Shown here: one piece after another, positions 52,757 through 62,135 of the stretch | Position numbering within the stretch: position 1 is the first letter of the stretch | Layout of the letters: every line of letters begins with the position of its first letter | Source of the DNA: JAUICS01 sp964384335 | Lineage (GTDB): Bacteria; Pseudomonadota; Alphaproteobacteria; Micavibrionales; Micavibrionaceae | Direction of reading: 5' to 3' | NCBI GenBank assembly: GCA_964384335.1 | Contig: CAYLKN010000005.1 | Coordinates: 18,500-82,499, forward strand | DNA: 64,000 bases | Translations under genes and position numbers: made by a program | Notes under the pieces: model-generated | The model's database searches: none | What the model was told of the DNA's origin: nothing | Seen by the model: the letters and a program-made list of their open reading frames with translations, nothing else

Positions 52757-53756
52757 AGCCAAGGCGACTGATTTCCTGATCCGCCCTGTTTGAAACAGGT
52801 CCGGCAGCATTCGGAAATTTCTGGTCAAGCTGGATTAAAGCGATGCAGGCATCCTCTCGGTTGCCCAGCCCGTTAAGGGAAAGACCGAGTTTAAGAAGGT
52901 TATCAGGAGCTTTATTACCTTCAGGAAAGTTTTTGTATCCGGTTGCAAACAGGCGGGCGGCCCTTTCATACTGTTCGCGGACATAATAGGTTTCACCGAG
53001 CCAGTAATAAGCGTTCTCAACCAGGTCATGTCCCGGGTATTGTTCAATGAACGCCCGGAACTGTCTTTCGGCCTGGTCATACTCCCTGTCTTTCATAAAG
53101 GCGAAGGCTTTATCGTAATGCGCTTCCGGTGATTGGGCAACCTGTTCAACCGCTCCGTCATCCGGACCGACATTACCGTTTTCCAGTTTGAGCGTCCCAA
53201 GATTTCCAACCGTTTCCGGAGTAATTGGAGCGGGTGCATCAAAATCCCTGTCATCCTGTTGACTGGTGCGGGACAGGGTACTTTCCGGAGATGCTGATGT
53301 GTTTGCAACTGTTTTATTATGCATGCCCTGAGGATCTCTCTGTATACTGCCGATCAGTCCGGAGGCGGCCCGGGGAGCGTTTGCAGCAATCCCGCCCTGT
53401 TCGAGATCGTCAATGCGGAGCTTTAAATCATCAAGTCTTTTTTGAAATCGCGTTTCCATCTGGTTCATAAGGAAAGACTGGCGTTCAATCTGACCGGTCA
53501 AACGGCGGATTTCACTTTCAAGCTGGGAAAGGCGGATCTCCATATTTGCCATGTTTCCCCCTGCGTCTGAGCGTACGCCGCCACCGCCGTAAATCTGACG
53601 GCTTAATGTTTCAAGCTGGCGTTCAATCTGACCCAGCCGGTTCTGCACAGAGGCATTGTCCTGAGATTGCGCGTGGGATGGAAAAGCGTATATTCCAAAC
53701 AGAACGGCTGCTATTGGAACAAGCACTGTTTTTATAATGAAGGAGCAATTGTACAT
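52746..53756 (-). CDS. cpoB: Cell division coordinator CpoB / Tol-Pal protein YbgF
   Basis: This 336-aa periplasmic protein couples outer-membrane constriction by Tol-Pal to peptidoglycan synthesis. It has a signal peptide (cleavage near SHA-Q, residue 30), an N-terminal coiled coil (about 38-115; IERQLETLSRQI, LSQLESEIRRLTGQIERQ), a low-complexity linker and C-terminal TPR repeats (about 205-330) with YWLGETYYVREQYERAARLF. It lies directly behind pal; tolQRAB are not in the window. Confidence 0.95.
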   Translation of the reverse strand: MYNCSFIIKTVLVPIAAVLFGIYAFPSHAQSQDNASVQNRLGQIERQLETLSRQIYGGGGVRSDAGGNMANMEIRLSQLESEIRRLTGQIERQSFLMNQMETRFQKRLDDLKLRIDDLEQGGIAANAPRAASGLIGSIQRDPQGMHNKTVANTSASPESTLSRTSQQDDRDFDAPAPITPETVGNLGTLKLENGNVGPDDGAVEQVAQSPEAHYDKAFAFMKDREYDQAERQFRAFIEQYPGHDLVENAYYWLGETYYVREQYERAARLFATGYKNFPEGNKAPDNLLKLGLSLNGLGNREDACIALIQLDQKFPNAAGPVSNRADQEISRLGCDT

Positions 53757-53832
53757 ATTTAAGTAAAGCCGGTTTCTGTAAATTGTAAGCCGAGCCTTGC
53801 CGCCCGGCCTGAAATTTTTAAAAGTACAATTT

Positions 53833-54384
53833 TCAATTTACTTTTGTTACGCCTCGCCGGTTCTGTGCCCACGCAGAAGGATTGGATTCGGGAACGGCCG
53901 GTCTTTCCTTGCCGTAGCTGATCGTGGACAAGCGCGACGAATCGATTCCAAGAGCGACCATATAGCTTTTAACGGCATTTGCGCGTTTTGCACCGAGCGC
54001 AAGGTTGTATTCCCGCGTTCCGCGCTCATCGCAATGTCCTTCGATCGTAACGGAAAGATTTGGATACTGATTAAGCCAGGCTACCTGCCTTTCTATTGTG
54101 CGGCGCGCCTCTTCAGTCAGATTATACTGATCATAACCGAAAAACACACGGTCACCGACATTAACAACCAGATCCTGCTGGGTACCGGGCGCCGGCCCGG
54201 AAGGCTCGCCAAACGATCTGTCCCGGAATTCGTCCGGACCGCCGTCAAATGGACCGGGACTGATATCTTCCCGTTCACCGATACGAACATCCTCGCTCAC
54301 ACGTGTCTGCTTCTCATCAGAGGATGCACAGGCACCTAATGTGAAAATCAAACCGATAACCAAAAACCTTTTATAAAACCGCAT
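53833..54384 (-). CDS. pal: Peptidoglycan-associated lipoprotein
   Basis: Pal anchors the outer membrane to peptidoglycan in the Tol-Pal system. The 183-aa precursor has a lipobox LGAC (lipidated Cys19), a short Pro/Gly/Asp-rich linker and an OmpA-type domain (about 80-183) with FFGYDQYNLTEEARRTIERQ, the peptidoglycan-binding GHCDERGTREYNLALGAKRA (DAP-contacting Asp and Arg present) and SYGKERP. tolB, which usually precedes it, is missing from its upstream side. Confidence 0.97.
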   Translation of the reverse strand: MRFYKRFLVIGLIFTLGACASSDEKQTRVSEDVRIGEREDISPGPFDGGPDEFRDRSFGEPSGPAPGTQQDLVVNVGDRVFFGYDQYNLTEEARRTIERQVAWLNQYPNLSVTIEGHCDERGTREYNLALGAKRANAVKSYMVALGIDSSRLSTISYGKERPAVPESNPSAWAQNRRGVTKVN

Positions 54385-54554
54385 TAAAGTCTCCTTTACT
54401 GAAGATTACACTAGAAAGCCACAAAATCTAGAAACTAACTTAGGTATAATTATTTCATTTAAAACCCGCAAGATTTAAATTCCACTCATCCCCCGGTCAT
54501 CCTCGTGCTTTTAAAAAAACTCCGCAACACCGCATTTAAGATCAGGATATTTTC

Positions 54555-54619
54555 CTAGGGCAGATTCACGCGATCAAAAATCGCAAAGCGATTCTTTTTG
54601 ATTGCGATTTGCTCTAATG
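54555..54619 (-). repeat. Palindromic repeat element, full copy
   Basis: This 65-base imperfect palindrome has outer ends CTAGGGCAGATT and ATTTGCTCTAATG and an inner hairpin in which AATCGC, loop AAA, GCGATT is extended by ATCAAAAA/TTTTTGAT. AAATCGCAA and TTGCGATTT also pair over a longer distance. Its right end contains the TAG stop and last His codon of the SirB1 gene. The collapsed version at 18351-18371 shares both ends. It resembles the dispersed extragenic palindromes of alphaproteobacteria. Confidence 0.6.
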
Positions 54620-55483
54620 GGTACTGAGCCTGAGCTGGTTAAGAATTTTTACGGCGTCATCCTTGTCACGCGCATGGGGTGTTTTGTCGATGTAACTTTC
54701 CAGTAAGGAGATTGCTTTTTTTGCCTGTCCGAGTTTTGCGTGTAAAACACCGGCATCAAAAAGAAGACGGTATTCCTCAGGATCAATGATCTGCATAATT
54801 TCAATGGTCTTTAAGGCCTCTTCATAATCTTCCATTTCAATCTGCCTGAATTTGATATTGTTCTCCAGCCGGATAAGAATATCTTTTATGTCAACCGCCT
54901 GATAATAATCTGCCCTGAGTTCCGCGTAAGGTCCTCGTGTTTTCTTCAAAAGCGTGCGCAGGCCTGCCGCGTCCATGATTTTGCATGTATTAAAAGGGTC
55001 GAAAATTATGCGTTCTCCACCATGATCCACCCTTATCACAAAATGATCCGGGAAATTCAGTCCTGAAACCACCCATTTCTGGGCCATCCCGCAACTGATA
55101 TAAAGAATCGAAATGGCAACGGGCAGCCCTTTGCGCGTGTCTATAACCTGGGGCAGAAGGGCATTACCAATATTGTCATAGTTTTCCTGCGCACCTTCAT
55201 AACCGTACTGATTGCACAAAACGTCTTTAAGTGCAGCAATGCGGGTGTTGGCATTGTTTTCCGCACCGGCGCGGACAAGTTTGTCAAACCGCTGGCCGAC
55301 AAGGGCATGCAGAGTATATATGTGGTTGCGGTACCGTTCCACGGAATTGATCTCCCCTTTTGCCCGTGCGATTTGGATTGCGGCGATTGCAGGATCGATA
55401 TTTTTACGGTTTTTTTCAAGATAGCGTTGCAGGATTCCGGGCTCAAATTCTTTTTGCGGAACAATCATTTTACACTCCTGCAT
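54614..55483 (-). CDS. SirB1-family (transglutaminase-like/TPR) protein
   Basis: This 289-aa cytoplasmic protein matches the SirB1 family: an N-terminal transglutaminase-like domain with CNQYGYEGAQENYDNIGNAL, then NALLPQVIDTRKGLPVAISI and NFPDHFVIRV, and C-terminal TPR-like helices (about 205-285; YEEALKTIEIMQIIDPEEYR). The exact role is unknown; the family is widespread in proteobacteria, and E. coli SirB1 lies in the prfA region. It is eight bases behind the BON lipoprotein gene. Its stop codon lies inside the palindromic repeat. Confidence 0.9.
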   Translation of the reverse strand: MQECKMIVPQKEFEPGILQRYLEKNRKNIDPAIAAIQIARAKGEINSVERYRNHIYTLHALVGQRFDKLVRAGAENNANTRIAALKDVLCNQYGYEGAQENYDNIGNALLPQVIDTRKGLPVAISILYISCGMAQKWVVSGLNFPDHFVIRVDHGGERIIFDPFNTCKIMDAAGLRTLLKKTRGPYAELRADYYQAVDIKDILIRLENNIKFRQIEMEDYEEALKTIEIMQIIDPEEYRLLFDAGVLHAKLGQAKKAISLLESYIDKTPHARDKDDAVKILNQLRLSTH

Positions 55484-55491
55484 TTTTCTTG

Positions 55492-56124
55492 TTACTCGGT
55501 TGCGTCCATCGCCTTTTCCCTGGTTTCGACAACCTCATCATCCGAAAGCCGGATGTAGGAGACAACCTGCCTTACATTGGGAATTGTGCGCGCGGTGGAA
55601 ATAACCTTATTCAGTTCCGTCTGACTATAGGCGAGCCCAAGGATGTAAACAATGCCGCGCACAACCTCGATTGAATAGTTCAGAGACTGAATGTCCCTGT
55701 CCAGTGTAAATGCTGTACGAAGACGGCTGGCAATCCATTTATCATTCACGTAATCGGAAATTTTGCCTTCTTTATCGACATTGATTTCATTAATGACTTC
55801 CTCAACACCGTCCGCCTGCCAGGCAAGGCGCACAGCCTCGAGCCGGTCTTGCTGATACTGCACAATACCGGTAAGCAGAACACGTCCGCGTCTAACGGTA
55901 ATATTGAGCTTGCTGAATGTCTCAAGATCGTATTTGAACCATTTGTCACTGATGTCCGCTTCAATCCTGGCATCCGTTAAGGTGCCGCTGATACCGCCTT
56001 CCCGTGCGGACGCAACCCCGGCCGCCGCCCCGGCGCCTGTTAACATGCCGACGGGGCTGCATGCGGCAAGACCCACAGCAACAACCAAAGATGACAGGAC
56101 AATGACGGATAAAAAATAATGCAT
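55492..56124 (-). CDS. BON-domain outer-membrane lipoprotein (DolP/YraP-like)
   Basis: This 210-aa precursor has a signal peptide with lipobox GLAAC (Cys22) and two BON domains (about 55-120 and 130-195; LNITVRRGRVLLTGIVQYQQ, then SIEVVRGIVYILGLAYSQ). DolP supports envelope integrity and the BAM machinery in enterobacteria. The neighbours yraN, rsmI and an lpoA-like gene mirror the E. coli yraL-yraM-yraN-yraP neighbourhood, supporting the assignment. Confidence 0.9.
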   Translation of the reverse strand: MHYFLSVIVLSSLVVAVGLAACSPVGMLTGAGAAAGVASAREGGISGTLTDARIEADISDKWFKYDLETFSKLNITVRRGRVLLTGIVQYQQDRLEAVRLAWQADGVEEVINEINVDKEGKISDYVNDKWIASRLRTAFTLDRDIQSLNYSIEVVRGIVYILGLAYSQTELNKVISTARTIPNVRQVVSYIRLSDDEVVETREKAMDATE

Positions 56125-56181
56125 TCGGGACCCTTTATAATTTTGTTTTACAGTTTTGAAGCTGGCATCTTCACTTTATTC

Positions 56182-56580
56182 CTACCAGGCATTTTTAATA
56201 TGCTTGATGCGGAAATATCTGTCTATCACAACCGCATCGATTTGAACACTTTGATTATATGATCTATATCCGGAGGCGGTTTCTGAAAGTTTCTTTGCAT
56301 TGGCCTCATGCTTGCGGGCCTGTGCCGCGATATAATACTCTGCCGCCCTTGATATTCTGGTTTTGGCCAAGGCTGTTATGGACTCGCCTGCTGCGCCCTG
56401 ACTTTCACGGTATTTGACTTCGAAGAAGACAATGTTGCTTCCTCTTTTGGCGATGATGTCGATTTCCCCAACCGGTGTTTTGTATCTTCTTTCAAGCGGG
56501 ACATATCCTTTCAGAAGAAGGTAGGCACAGGCATAAAGCTCCGCAAAACGACCCTTATTATAGCTTGTCAGTGCGTTCAT
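56182..56580 (-). CDS. YraN family (UPF0102) nuclease-like protein
   Basis: This 132-aa protein of the UPF0102 family has a PD-(D/E)XK endonuclease-like core: YLLLKGYVPLERRYKTPVGE with Glu, then IDIIAKRGSNIVFFEVKYRE with the Asp and the E-x-K catalytic pair. It overlaps rsmI by 23 bases. The family is thought to act on DNA, possibly in uptake or repair, but its function is not established. Confidence 0.93.
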   Translation of the reverse strand: MNALTSYNKGRFAELYACAYLLLKGYVPLERRYKTPVGEIDIIAKRGSNIVFFEVKYRESQGAAGESITALAKTRISRAAEYYIAAQARKHEANAKKLSETASGYRSYNQSVQIDAVVIDRYFRIKHIKNAW

Positions 56581-57442
56581 CTTTCAAACTCAGGGCTAGG
56601 TTATAAACTTTCGTTTTTGGCCAGCCGGATTGTTTTGCCAGATCCCGTGCAGCATCTTTTCCCGAAAGACCGCTTTCCAGTGCAGAGGCCAAAGCCGCTT
56701 TCACAGTCGTTTCTGTCCACGCCTCCTGTTTTTGAGGGGCGATGACAACCACAATTTCCCCCTTGACTGCCTGACTGGAAAAACGTTCAGCCAGATCGTG
56801 CAGCAAACCGGAAATGCGCTCCTCATACAATTTTGTTATTTCCCGGATAATAACGGCATCGCGGTTACCGAGTATCGCGGATGCTTCTGTCAGAGTACCG
56901 GAAAGACGCCGCGCCGATTCGTAAATAACGAGCGGACATGGATTGTTTGTGAATTCAGTCAGGATTTTTTCCCTTTCCCCGCGTTTACGGGGCAAAAAAC
57001 CCAGAAAGGTAAAGCTGTCCGTCGCAAAGCCCGAAAGCTGGAGAGAAGGCAAAACGGCATTGGCCCCGGGTACAGGAATAACTTTTAGACCGTTCTCAAA
57101 ACATGCGCGCACCAGTTTAAATCCGGGATCAGATATAAGCGGCGTACCCGCATCGCTGACCAGGGCATATGAATCACCTTCCCTGATACCCTGGATAATT
57201 TTATCCCTGTCTTTTTGATCGGAATGATCGTTATACTTCAAAAGAGGTTTTTTGATCCCGTAGTGATGAAGAAGCTTTCCGGTTACACGTTTGTCTTCAC
57301 ACAGAATTGAGTGTGCGGATGACAAAACATCCAGTGCCCGAAGAGTTATATCGCGCATGTTACCGACCGGCGTTGAAACAAGATAAAGGCCCTTTTCAGG
57401 ATTATGCGGGCTCATCGATGATATATATTTGTCTGGGCACAT
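56558..57442 (-). CDS. rsmI: 16S rRNA (cytidine(1402)-2'-O)-methyltransferase
   Basis: RsmI 2'-O-methylates C1402 in the ribosomal decoding centre with SAM. The 294-aa protein has the family signature LYLVSTPVGNMRDITLRALD, then ILCEDKRVTGKLLHHYGI, ALVSDAGTPLISDPGFKLV and VPGANAVLPSLQLSG. An in-frame ATG at 57415 may be the real start. It is divergent from the LpoA-like gene and overlaps yraN, the same neighbourhood as in gammaproteobacteria. Confidence 0.97.
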   Translation of the reverse strand: MCPDKYISSMSPHNPEKGLYLVSTPVGNMRDITLRALDVLSSAHSILCEDKRVTGKLLHHYGIKKPLLKYNDHSDQKDRDKIIQGIREGDSYALVSDAGTPLISDPGFKLVRACFENGLKVIPVPGANAVLPSLQLSGFATDSFTFLGFLPRKRGEREKILTEFTNNPCPLVIYESARRLSGTLTEASAILGNRDAVIIREITKLYEERISGLLHDLAERFSSQAVKGEIVVVIAPQKQEAWTETTVKAALASALESGLSGKDAARDLAKQSGWPKTKVYNLALSLKDERTDKL

Positions 57443-57505
57443 AATGTGTTTTAAAAAATGATATGAAGTTATACAATACGTTTAAATCAAGTCCGGAAAC
57501 ATAAA

Positions 57506-59143
57506 GTGTATCAGTTCAGAGTAAATTCAGGCGCAATTCTTTCTTCCTTAATTCTGATCCTGACCCTGGCCGCATGCGGTTCGACACCAGTTCAGGATCA
57601 AAAACGAACAGCCGTTTGGGATACAGATCAAAGAACCGCAGAAGCGGGCCCGAACCCGCTGACCAAATATTTAAGACGCCAGGACACAACGCAAGGAAAA
57701 ACCTATCCTCTTGCGGAGGATATAAACAACTATGGCCGGCGGGGACCTGGAAGCAGCGTCGGAAGTATTAACCCCGGACGTGCAAATGACGGTTTTTATA
57801 ATGGCCAGACAAATATGCCGGATAATCCCTACGCGCAGCCCTACCCGGGCCGGCGGCAGCATAGTATTCCGGACAGCGGTTATTTTGCCGACCGTTTTAC
57901 ACAGCCCGGTTACAACAGGCAGAGAGCACAAGATGATACACAAGGCGGATATCTGCCGTATGGACAACCCGCGGGCCGGCAATCTGTAAAAGTAGGGCTT
58001 CTCGTTCCTTTATCAGGCCAATACGATCATATCGGCCAGGCCATGCTAAAAGCGTCGGAACTTGCCGCTTTCAAAGTCGGGGCACGCAATGTAACAATTT
58101 TGCCAAGAGACACAAAAGGGACGGCGGAAGGCGCAAGACAGGCCGTGCGTTCAGCCCTGGATGAAGGGGCCGAACTTATTCTTGGACCGTTTACTTCCGG
58201 CTCCACAAAGGCGGTTGCCCCCCTTGCGCGGGAGGCAGATGTCAATGTGATTTCCTTTACCACGGACTGGAGTGCCGCAGGAGACGGCGTGTTTACAATG
58301 GGCTTTCTGCCGTTCTCGCAAGTGACGCATATTGTCAGACACGCCGCCGAAAATAACATGCGCAGAGTTGGGGTTCTGGCACCCGACACAGCCTACGCCC
58401 GGACAGTAATGCAGACATTCCAGAGAGAAGCCGACCGCTTCGGGGTCAATGTGGTCAAGAAAGCTTTTTTCCCGCCTTCAGATGAAAATATTGCACCGAT
58501 TTTGCGCCAGTTTACGGAGTATGACCCGAGAGTGGAGGCTTTAAACCAGAAAATAAGACCTCTTAAGGCCAAAATCCAGACAATAGAAAACAATCCGGAA
58601 CTGCAGGAAAGGATAAACGCCATTCAGTCTGGAGAAAGTGAAGGCACATTGCCGTTTGATGCGGTCTTCCTTCCCGTCGGCGGGGAAACTGCAAAATCTG
58701 TTGCCAATCTGCTTTCATTTTACGACATGGAATCCGATAAGGTTATCCGCCTTGGAACCGGTCTCTGGGATGATCGGGCACTGGCTACGGAAACAAATCT
58801 TGACGGCGCACGGTTTGCGGCCCCGAGCCCAAGAACGCGCACCGTTTTCGAACAGGATTACACCCGTTATTATGGCGCTGCACCTCCGCGACTGGCCAGT
58901 CTGGCATATGATGCAACCGCGCTTGCAATCGTTCTCGCAAATATCGGTCAGAGCTCCGGTCGAGGCCTGACTTACAACACAGAAGACATAACCAATCCAA
59001 ACGGTTTCGAAGGTGTTGACGGAATTTTCAGATTTCGGCCCGACGGCCTTATCGACAGGGCGCTTGCCATACTGATTTACGAAGACAAACAGATTAAAAT
59101 TCTGGAACGGGCTCCGACCACCTTTCAGATGAACAGATATTAA
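57506..59143 (+). CDS. Penicillin-binding protein activator (LpoA/YraM-like lipoprotein)
   Basis: This 545-aa outer-membrane lipoprotein is probably an activator of peptidoglycan synthases. The GTG start at 57506 gives a signal peptide with lipobox LAAC (Cys24). A low-complexity region rich in Gly, Pro, Tyr and Gln (about 40-155) leads to a periplasmic-binding-protein-like domain (about 160-535; VGLLVPLSGQYDHIGQAML, LGTGLWDDRALA). It lacks the N-terminal TPR domain of E. coli LpoA. Context with rsmI, yraN and a BON lipoprotein supports the call. It ends nine bases from the convergent LysR gene. Confidence 0.85.
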   Translation: MYQFRVNSGAILSSLILILTLAACGSTPVQDQKRTAVWDTDQRTAEAGPNPLTKYLRRQDTTQGKTYPLAEDINNYGRRGPGSSVGSINPGRANDGFYNGQTNMPDNPYAQPYPGRRQHSIPDSGYFADRFTQPGYNRQRAQDDTQGGYLPYGQPAGRQSVKVGLLVPLSGQYDHIGQAMLKASELAAFKVGARNVTILPRDTKGTAEGARQAVRSALDEGAELILGPFTSGSTKAVAPLAREADVNVISFTTDWSAAGDGVFTMGFLPFSQVTHIVRHAAENNMRRVGVLAPDTAYARTVMQTFQREADRFGVNVVKKAFFPPSDENIAPILRQFTEYDPRVEALNQKIRPLKAKIQTIENNPELQERINAIQSGESEGTLPFDAVFLPVGGETAKSVANLLSFYDMESDKVIRLGTGLWDDRALATETNLDGARFAAPSPRTRTVFEQDYTRYYGAAPPRLASLAYDATALAIVLANIGQSSGRGLTYNTEDITNPNGFEGVDGIFRFRPDGLIDRALAILIYEDKQIKILERAPTTFQMNRY

Positions 59144-59152
59144 CCGAAGGCC

Positions 59153-60052
59153 TTATGAATTATGTTCATTCTCGTTTGCCGCAGACTCTAAAAGAAAGTC
59201 TCTGAAAATACCGATTTTTTTTGAGTTCCTTCGTTCCTCGTGATAAACAAAATACATATCCACAGCTTCCCTTTTTAATTCAGGGACAAGTATCTCAAGC
59301 CGTTTTATATTTTGTGCAATATAATCAGGCAGGCAGGCAATACCCGCGCCATGTTCCACAGCTTTGGCGATTCCGCAAATTGAATTTATATACAGGATAT
59401 TACTTTCCTTGCCCGACATCCCGCAAATCTGTAAAAGCCAGTTTGGATTGGGAAAGGGAGGCGGACAGTTTTCAGGAAAGCCTATAAGCGTGTGGTTTCT
59501 CAGGTCTTCGCGGGCAACTGGCTTGCCGTTTCGGTCCAGGTAATCTTTGGAAGCCACAATACAAAACTGAAAAGAGGTAATGTGACGTCTGATAAGATCC
59601 GGCTGGGACGGTTTTTTAAGGCGAATGGATGCATCTTCTTCACCGAAAGGAAAATTAACAGGTTTGTTTTCATATCGTATTGTTAATTGAATCCCGGGAT
59701 GGCTCTGCCCAAGGCTGCTTAATTTAGGGGCAAGCCAGGATGTGCCGATAAGTTCCGGAACAGAGATGATAAGCGGCCCGGTTGCCTGTTTTTTTGTATC
59801 GCTCAGGCGGCCCTCCAAAAGGGAAAGACGCGAAAAAATATCGGATGTTGTTGAGAAAAGAAGGTCACCCTGTTCGGTCAGGTTTAAACCTCGTGCATGC
59901 CTGTAAAACAAATGAAGCCCGAGATATTCTTCAAGACTTCCAATCTGTCGTGATACGGCCGACTGGCTCATATTCATCACATCTGCGGCTTTGCTGAAGC
60001 TTCCCGCATCGGCAACAATGTGAAATACACGCAGCTTGTCCCAGTCAAACAT
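59153..60052 (-). CDS. LysR-family transcriptional regulator
   Basis: This 299-aa regulator has an N-terminal winged helix-turn-helix (LRVFHIVADAGSFSKAADVM, then MSQSAVSRQIGSLEEYLG) and a C-terminal LysR substrate-binding domain. The ATG at 60052 has GAGGA nine bases upstream and is preferred to TTG at 60058. The GSFSKAADVMNMSQSAVSRQI pattern is common in alphaproteobacterial regulators beside trxB, from which it is separated by 33 bases on the same strand. The target genes are unknown. Confidence 0.93.
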   Translation of the reverse strand: MFDWDKLRVFHIVADAGSFSKAADVMNMSQSAVSRQIGSLEEYLGLHLFYRHARGLNLTEQGDLLFSTTSDIFSRLSLLEGRLSDTKKQATGPLIISVPELIGTSWLAPKLSSLGQSHPGIQLTIRYENKPVNFPFGEEDASIRLKKPSQPDLIRRHITSFQFCIVASKDYLDRNGKPVAREDLRNHTLIGFPENCPPPFPNPNWLLQICGMSGKESNILYINSICGIAKAVEHGAGIACLPDYIAQNIKRLEILVPELKREAVDMYFVYHEERRNSKKIGIFRDFLLESAANENEHNS

Positions 60053-60085
60053 GCACAAAATTCCTCAGGCCAGTGGCGCCGCCGT

Positions 60086-61054
60086 TTATTCTGCGGCTTT
60101 CTGGACCCGGTTGTCCGCCTCAAGCGCGGCGATGAATTTGTCAGCCTCCAGTGCGGCCATACATCCCATGCCGGCTGCTGTAACGGCCTGTCTGTAGATT
60201 TTATCTTTAACATCCCCTGCGGCGTATACACCGGGTATGTCTGTCGCCGTCGAATCCGGCTTTGTGATGATATAGCCTTCTTCGTCCATATCGACTTTTC
60301 CCTTGAATATTTCGGTTGCGGGATCGTGACCGATGGCGACAAAAAACCCTTCCACACTTAGCTCTGAAACCGATTCGTCTTTAACATTTTTGATCTTTAC
60401 CCCTGTCACGCCATTTTGATCGCCCAGAACTTCATCGACGACGGAATTCCAGCAGAATTCAATCTTTGGATTACTGAAAAGCCGTTCCTGCATGATTTTT
60501 TCTGCACGCAATTCATCCCGGCGATGGATGAGCGTTACCTTGTTACAGAAATTGGTAAGAAACAACGCTTCTTCAACGGCGGTATTGCCCCCGCCGACCA
60601 CGGCGACATCTTTCCCGCGGTAGAAAAAGCCGTCGCATGTGGCACAGGCAGATACGCCTTTCCCCATAAATTTCTGCTCCGATTCAAGACCGAGCCAGCG
60701 GGCTTTGGCACCTGTTGAAATAATTACGGTATCCGCCTCAAACACAGTACCGTTGTCTGCAACGGCCCTGAAAGGATGACGGGTAAAGTCAACATCCGTG
60801 ATCATATTCTGAAGTGTGTGAACACCGACATTTTCAGCCTGTGCCTTCATCTGTTCCATAAGCCATGGCCCCTGAACAGGATCTGCAAAACCGGGATAGT
60901 TTTCTACGTCGGTCGTTATCGTCAGTTGGCCGCCGGGCTGTATACCCAGAACCTGCACAGGTTCCAGATTTGCCCGCGCCGCATATATGGCGGCCGTGTA
61001 TCCGGCCGGGCCGGACCCGATGATCAGAACTCTGGTTTTGTGTGTTTCAGGCAT
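60086..61054 (-). CDS. trxB: Thioredoxin reductase
   Basis: TrxB is an NADPH-dependent flavoenzyme (322 aa) that keeps thioredoxin reduced. It has the FAD motif IIGSGPAGYTAAIYAARA at the N terminus, the redox pair Cys137-Ala-Thr-Cys140 in SACATCDGFF, the NADPH motif VVGGGNTAVEEALFL and the closing GVYAAGDVKDKIYRQA. It lies 16 bases after mltG on the same strand. Confidence 0.98.
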   Translation of the reverse strand: MPETHKTRVLIIGSGPAGYTAAIYAARANLEPVQVLGIQPGGQLTITTDVENYPGFADPVQGPWLMEQMKAQAENVGVHTLQNMITDVDFTRHPFRAVADNGTVFEADTVIISTGAKARWLGLESEQKFMGKGVSACATCDGFFYRGKDVAVVGGGNTAVEEALFLTNFCNKVTLIHRRDELRAEKIMQERLFSNPKIEFCWNSVVDEVLGDQNGVTGVKIKNVKDESVSELSVEGFFVAIGHDPATEIFKGKVDMDEEGYIITKPDSTATDIPGVYAAGDVKDKIYRQAVTAAGMGCMAALEADKFIAALEADNRVQKAAE

Positions 61055-61070
61055 TTTGATATCTCTTCTT

Positions 61071-62129
61071 TTATTTTTTATTCGAAATACTATTGGATCG
61101 CGTTACAGGAGTCACGCCGTAATCTTTATACCTTCTGTTATCTCTGATTTCACGCCACTTCATAACGTTCCTGTTATGATCGTCCAGTGTTCTGGCAAAG
61201 GCATGCCCTCCGTCTCCATTCGCTACAAAATAATAATAGTCGTGATTTGCCGGATTTAAAGCCGCCCTGAGGCTTTCGCGCCCCGGATGACAAATCGGAC
61301 CTGGTGGTAAACCCGCATTTCTATAAGTATTGTAGGGTGATTCATAATCCCAGTCCTTTCTGTTCAGACGGCGTCCAAGCGGCCCGTACCCTGCCCGTTC
61401 CGGCTCACCTTTTGTTATTGCGAAAATAACTGTGGGATCGGACTGGAGCAGCATGCCTTTTTTAAGCCGGTTTATGAATACGCCTGCAATTTTATCCATT
61501 TCCTTTCTGTTTCCGGCCTCTTTTTCGATGATAGAGGCCAGAATAACGGCCTCTTCCTCTGATTCCAGCACTGAAGGCCGGGATCTCTCTTTCCACAGCG
61601 TATCCAGCGTTACGTCCATTAGGGATTTCATACGCCTTAGCATATCTTTGCGTTTAACGCCTTTTTCATAGAAATATGTTTCTGGCAGAACCGTGCCCTG
61701 TGCGGGCGGTGTTTCAATCCGGCCTTCCATGGCGGCTGCCTGATTTAAAAGTTCCATGATTTCAATGCTTGTAAGTCCCTCTTTTATCGTAAGGCTTCTC
61801 TGGTAAACCGCGCCGGAGGCGAGTTTTTCCTTTACCTCCCGTATCGTTTGGCCCGGACCGAAAATGTACTCACCGGCTTGCAGGGATTTATGGCGGTCAA
61901 GGATACGGGTGAGCACAATAAAGGGCGTTTCCGAATAAATGATATTTTTTGTTTTCAAACTATGCGCGATCGCATTAAGGCTGCTGCCTTTTTTGATCTC
62001 TACGATCGTTTCCTGTTTAAGAGGACCGGTTCGATTATAGCTGCTTGCCAGCCACAGAACAGAGATGGTTAATGCAACGGCACCTGCCGCAATAAAAAAT
62101 GATAGAAATGTCAGAAACAGTTTTGCCAT
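61071..62129 (-). CDS. mltG: Endolytic murein transglycosylase MltG
   Basis: MltG cuts nascent peptidoglycan strands at the inner membrane and so limits glycan length. The 352-aa protein has one N-terminal span (about 5-28), a LysM-like region and the YceG catalytic domain with the essential Glu in LASIIEKEAGNRKEM, FINRLKKGMLLQSDPTVIFA, YNTYRNAGLPPGPICHPG and NHDYYYFVANGDGGHAFA. It lies six bases behind fabF, the usual alphaproteobacterial coupling. Confidence 0.97.
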   Translation of the reverse strand: MAKLFLTFLSFFIAAGAVALTISVLWLASSYNRTGPLKQETIVEIKKGSSLNAIAHSLKTKNIIYSETPFIVLTRILDRHKSLQAGEYIFGPGQTIREVKEKLASGAVYQRSLTIKEGLTSIEIMELLNQAAAMEGRIETPPAQGTVLPETYFYEKGVKRKDMLRRMKSLMDVTLDTLWKERSRPSVLESEEEAVILASIIEKEAGNRKEMDKIAGVFINRLKKGMLLQSDPTVIFAITKGEPERAGYGPLGRRLNRKDWDYESPYNTYRNAGLPPGPICHPGRESLRAALNPANHDYYYFVANGDGGHAFARTLDDHNRNVMKWREIRDNRRYKDYGVTPVTRSNSISNKK

Positions 62130-62135
62130 TACGGC

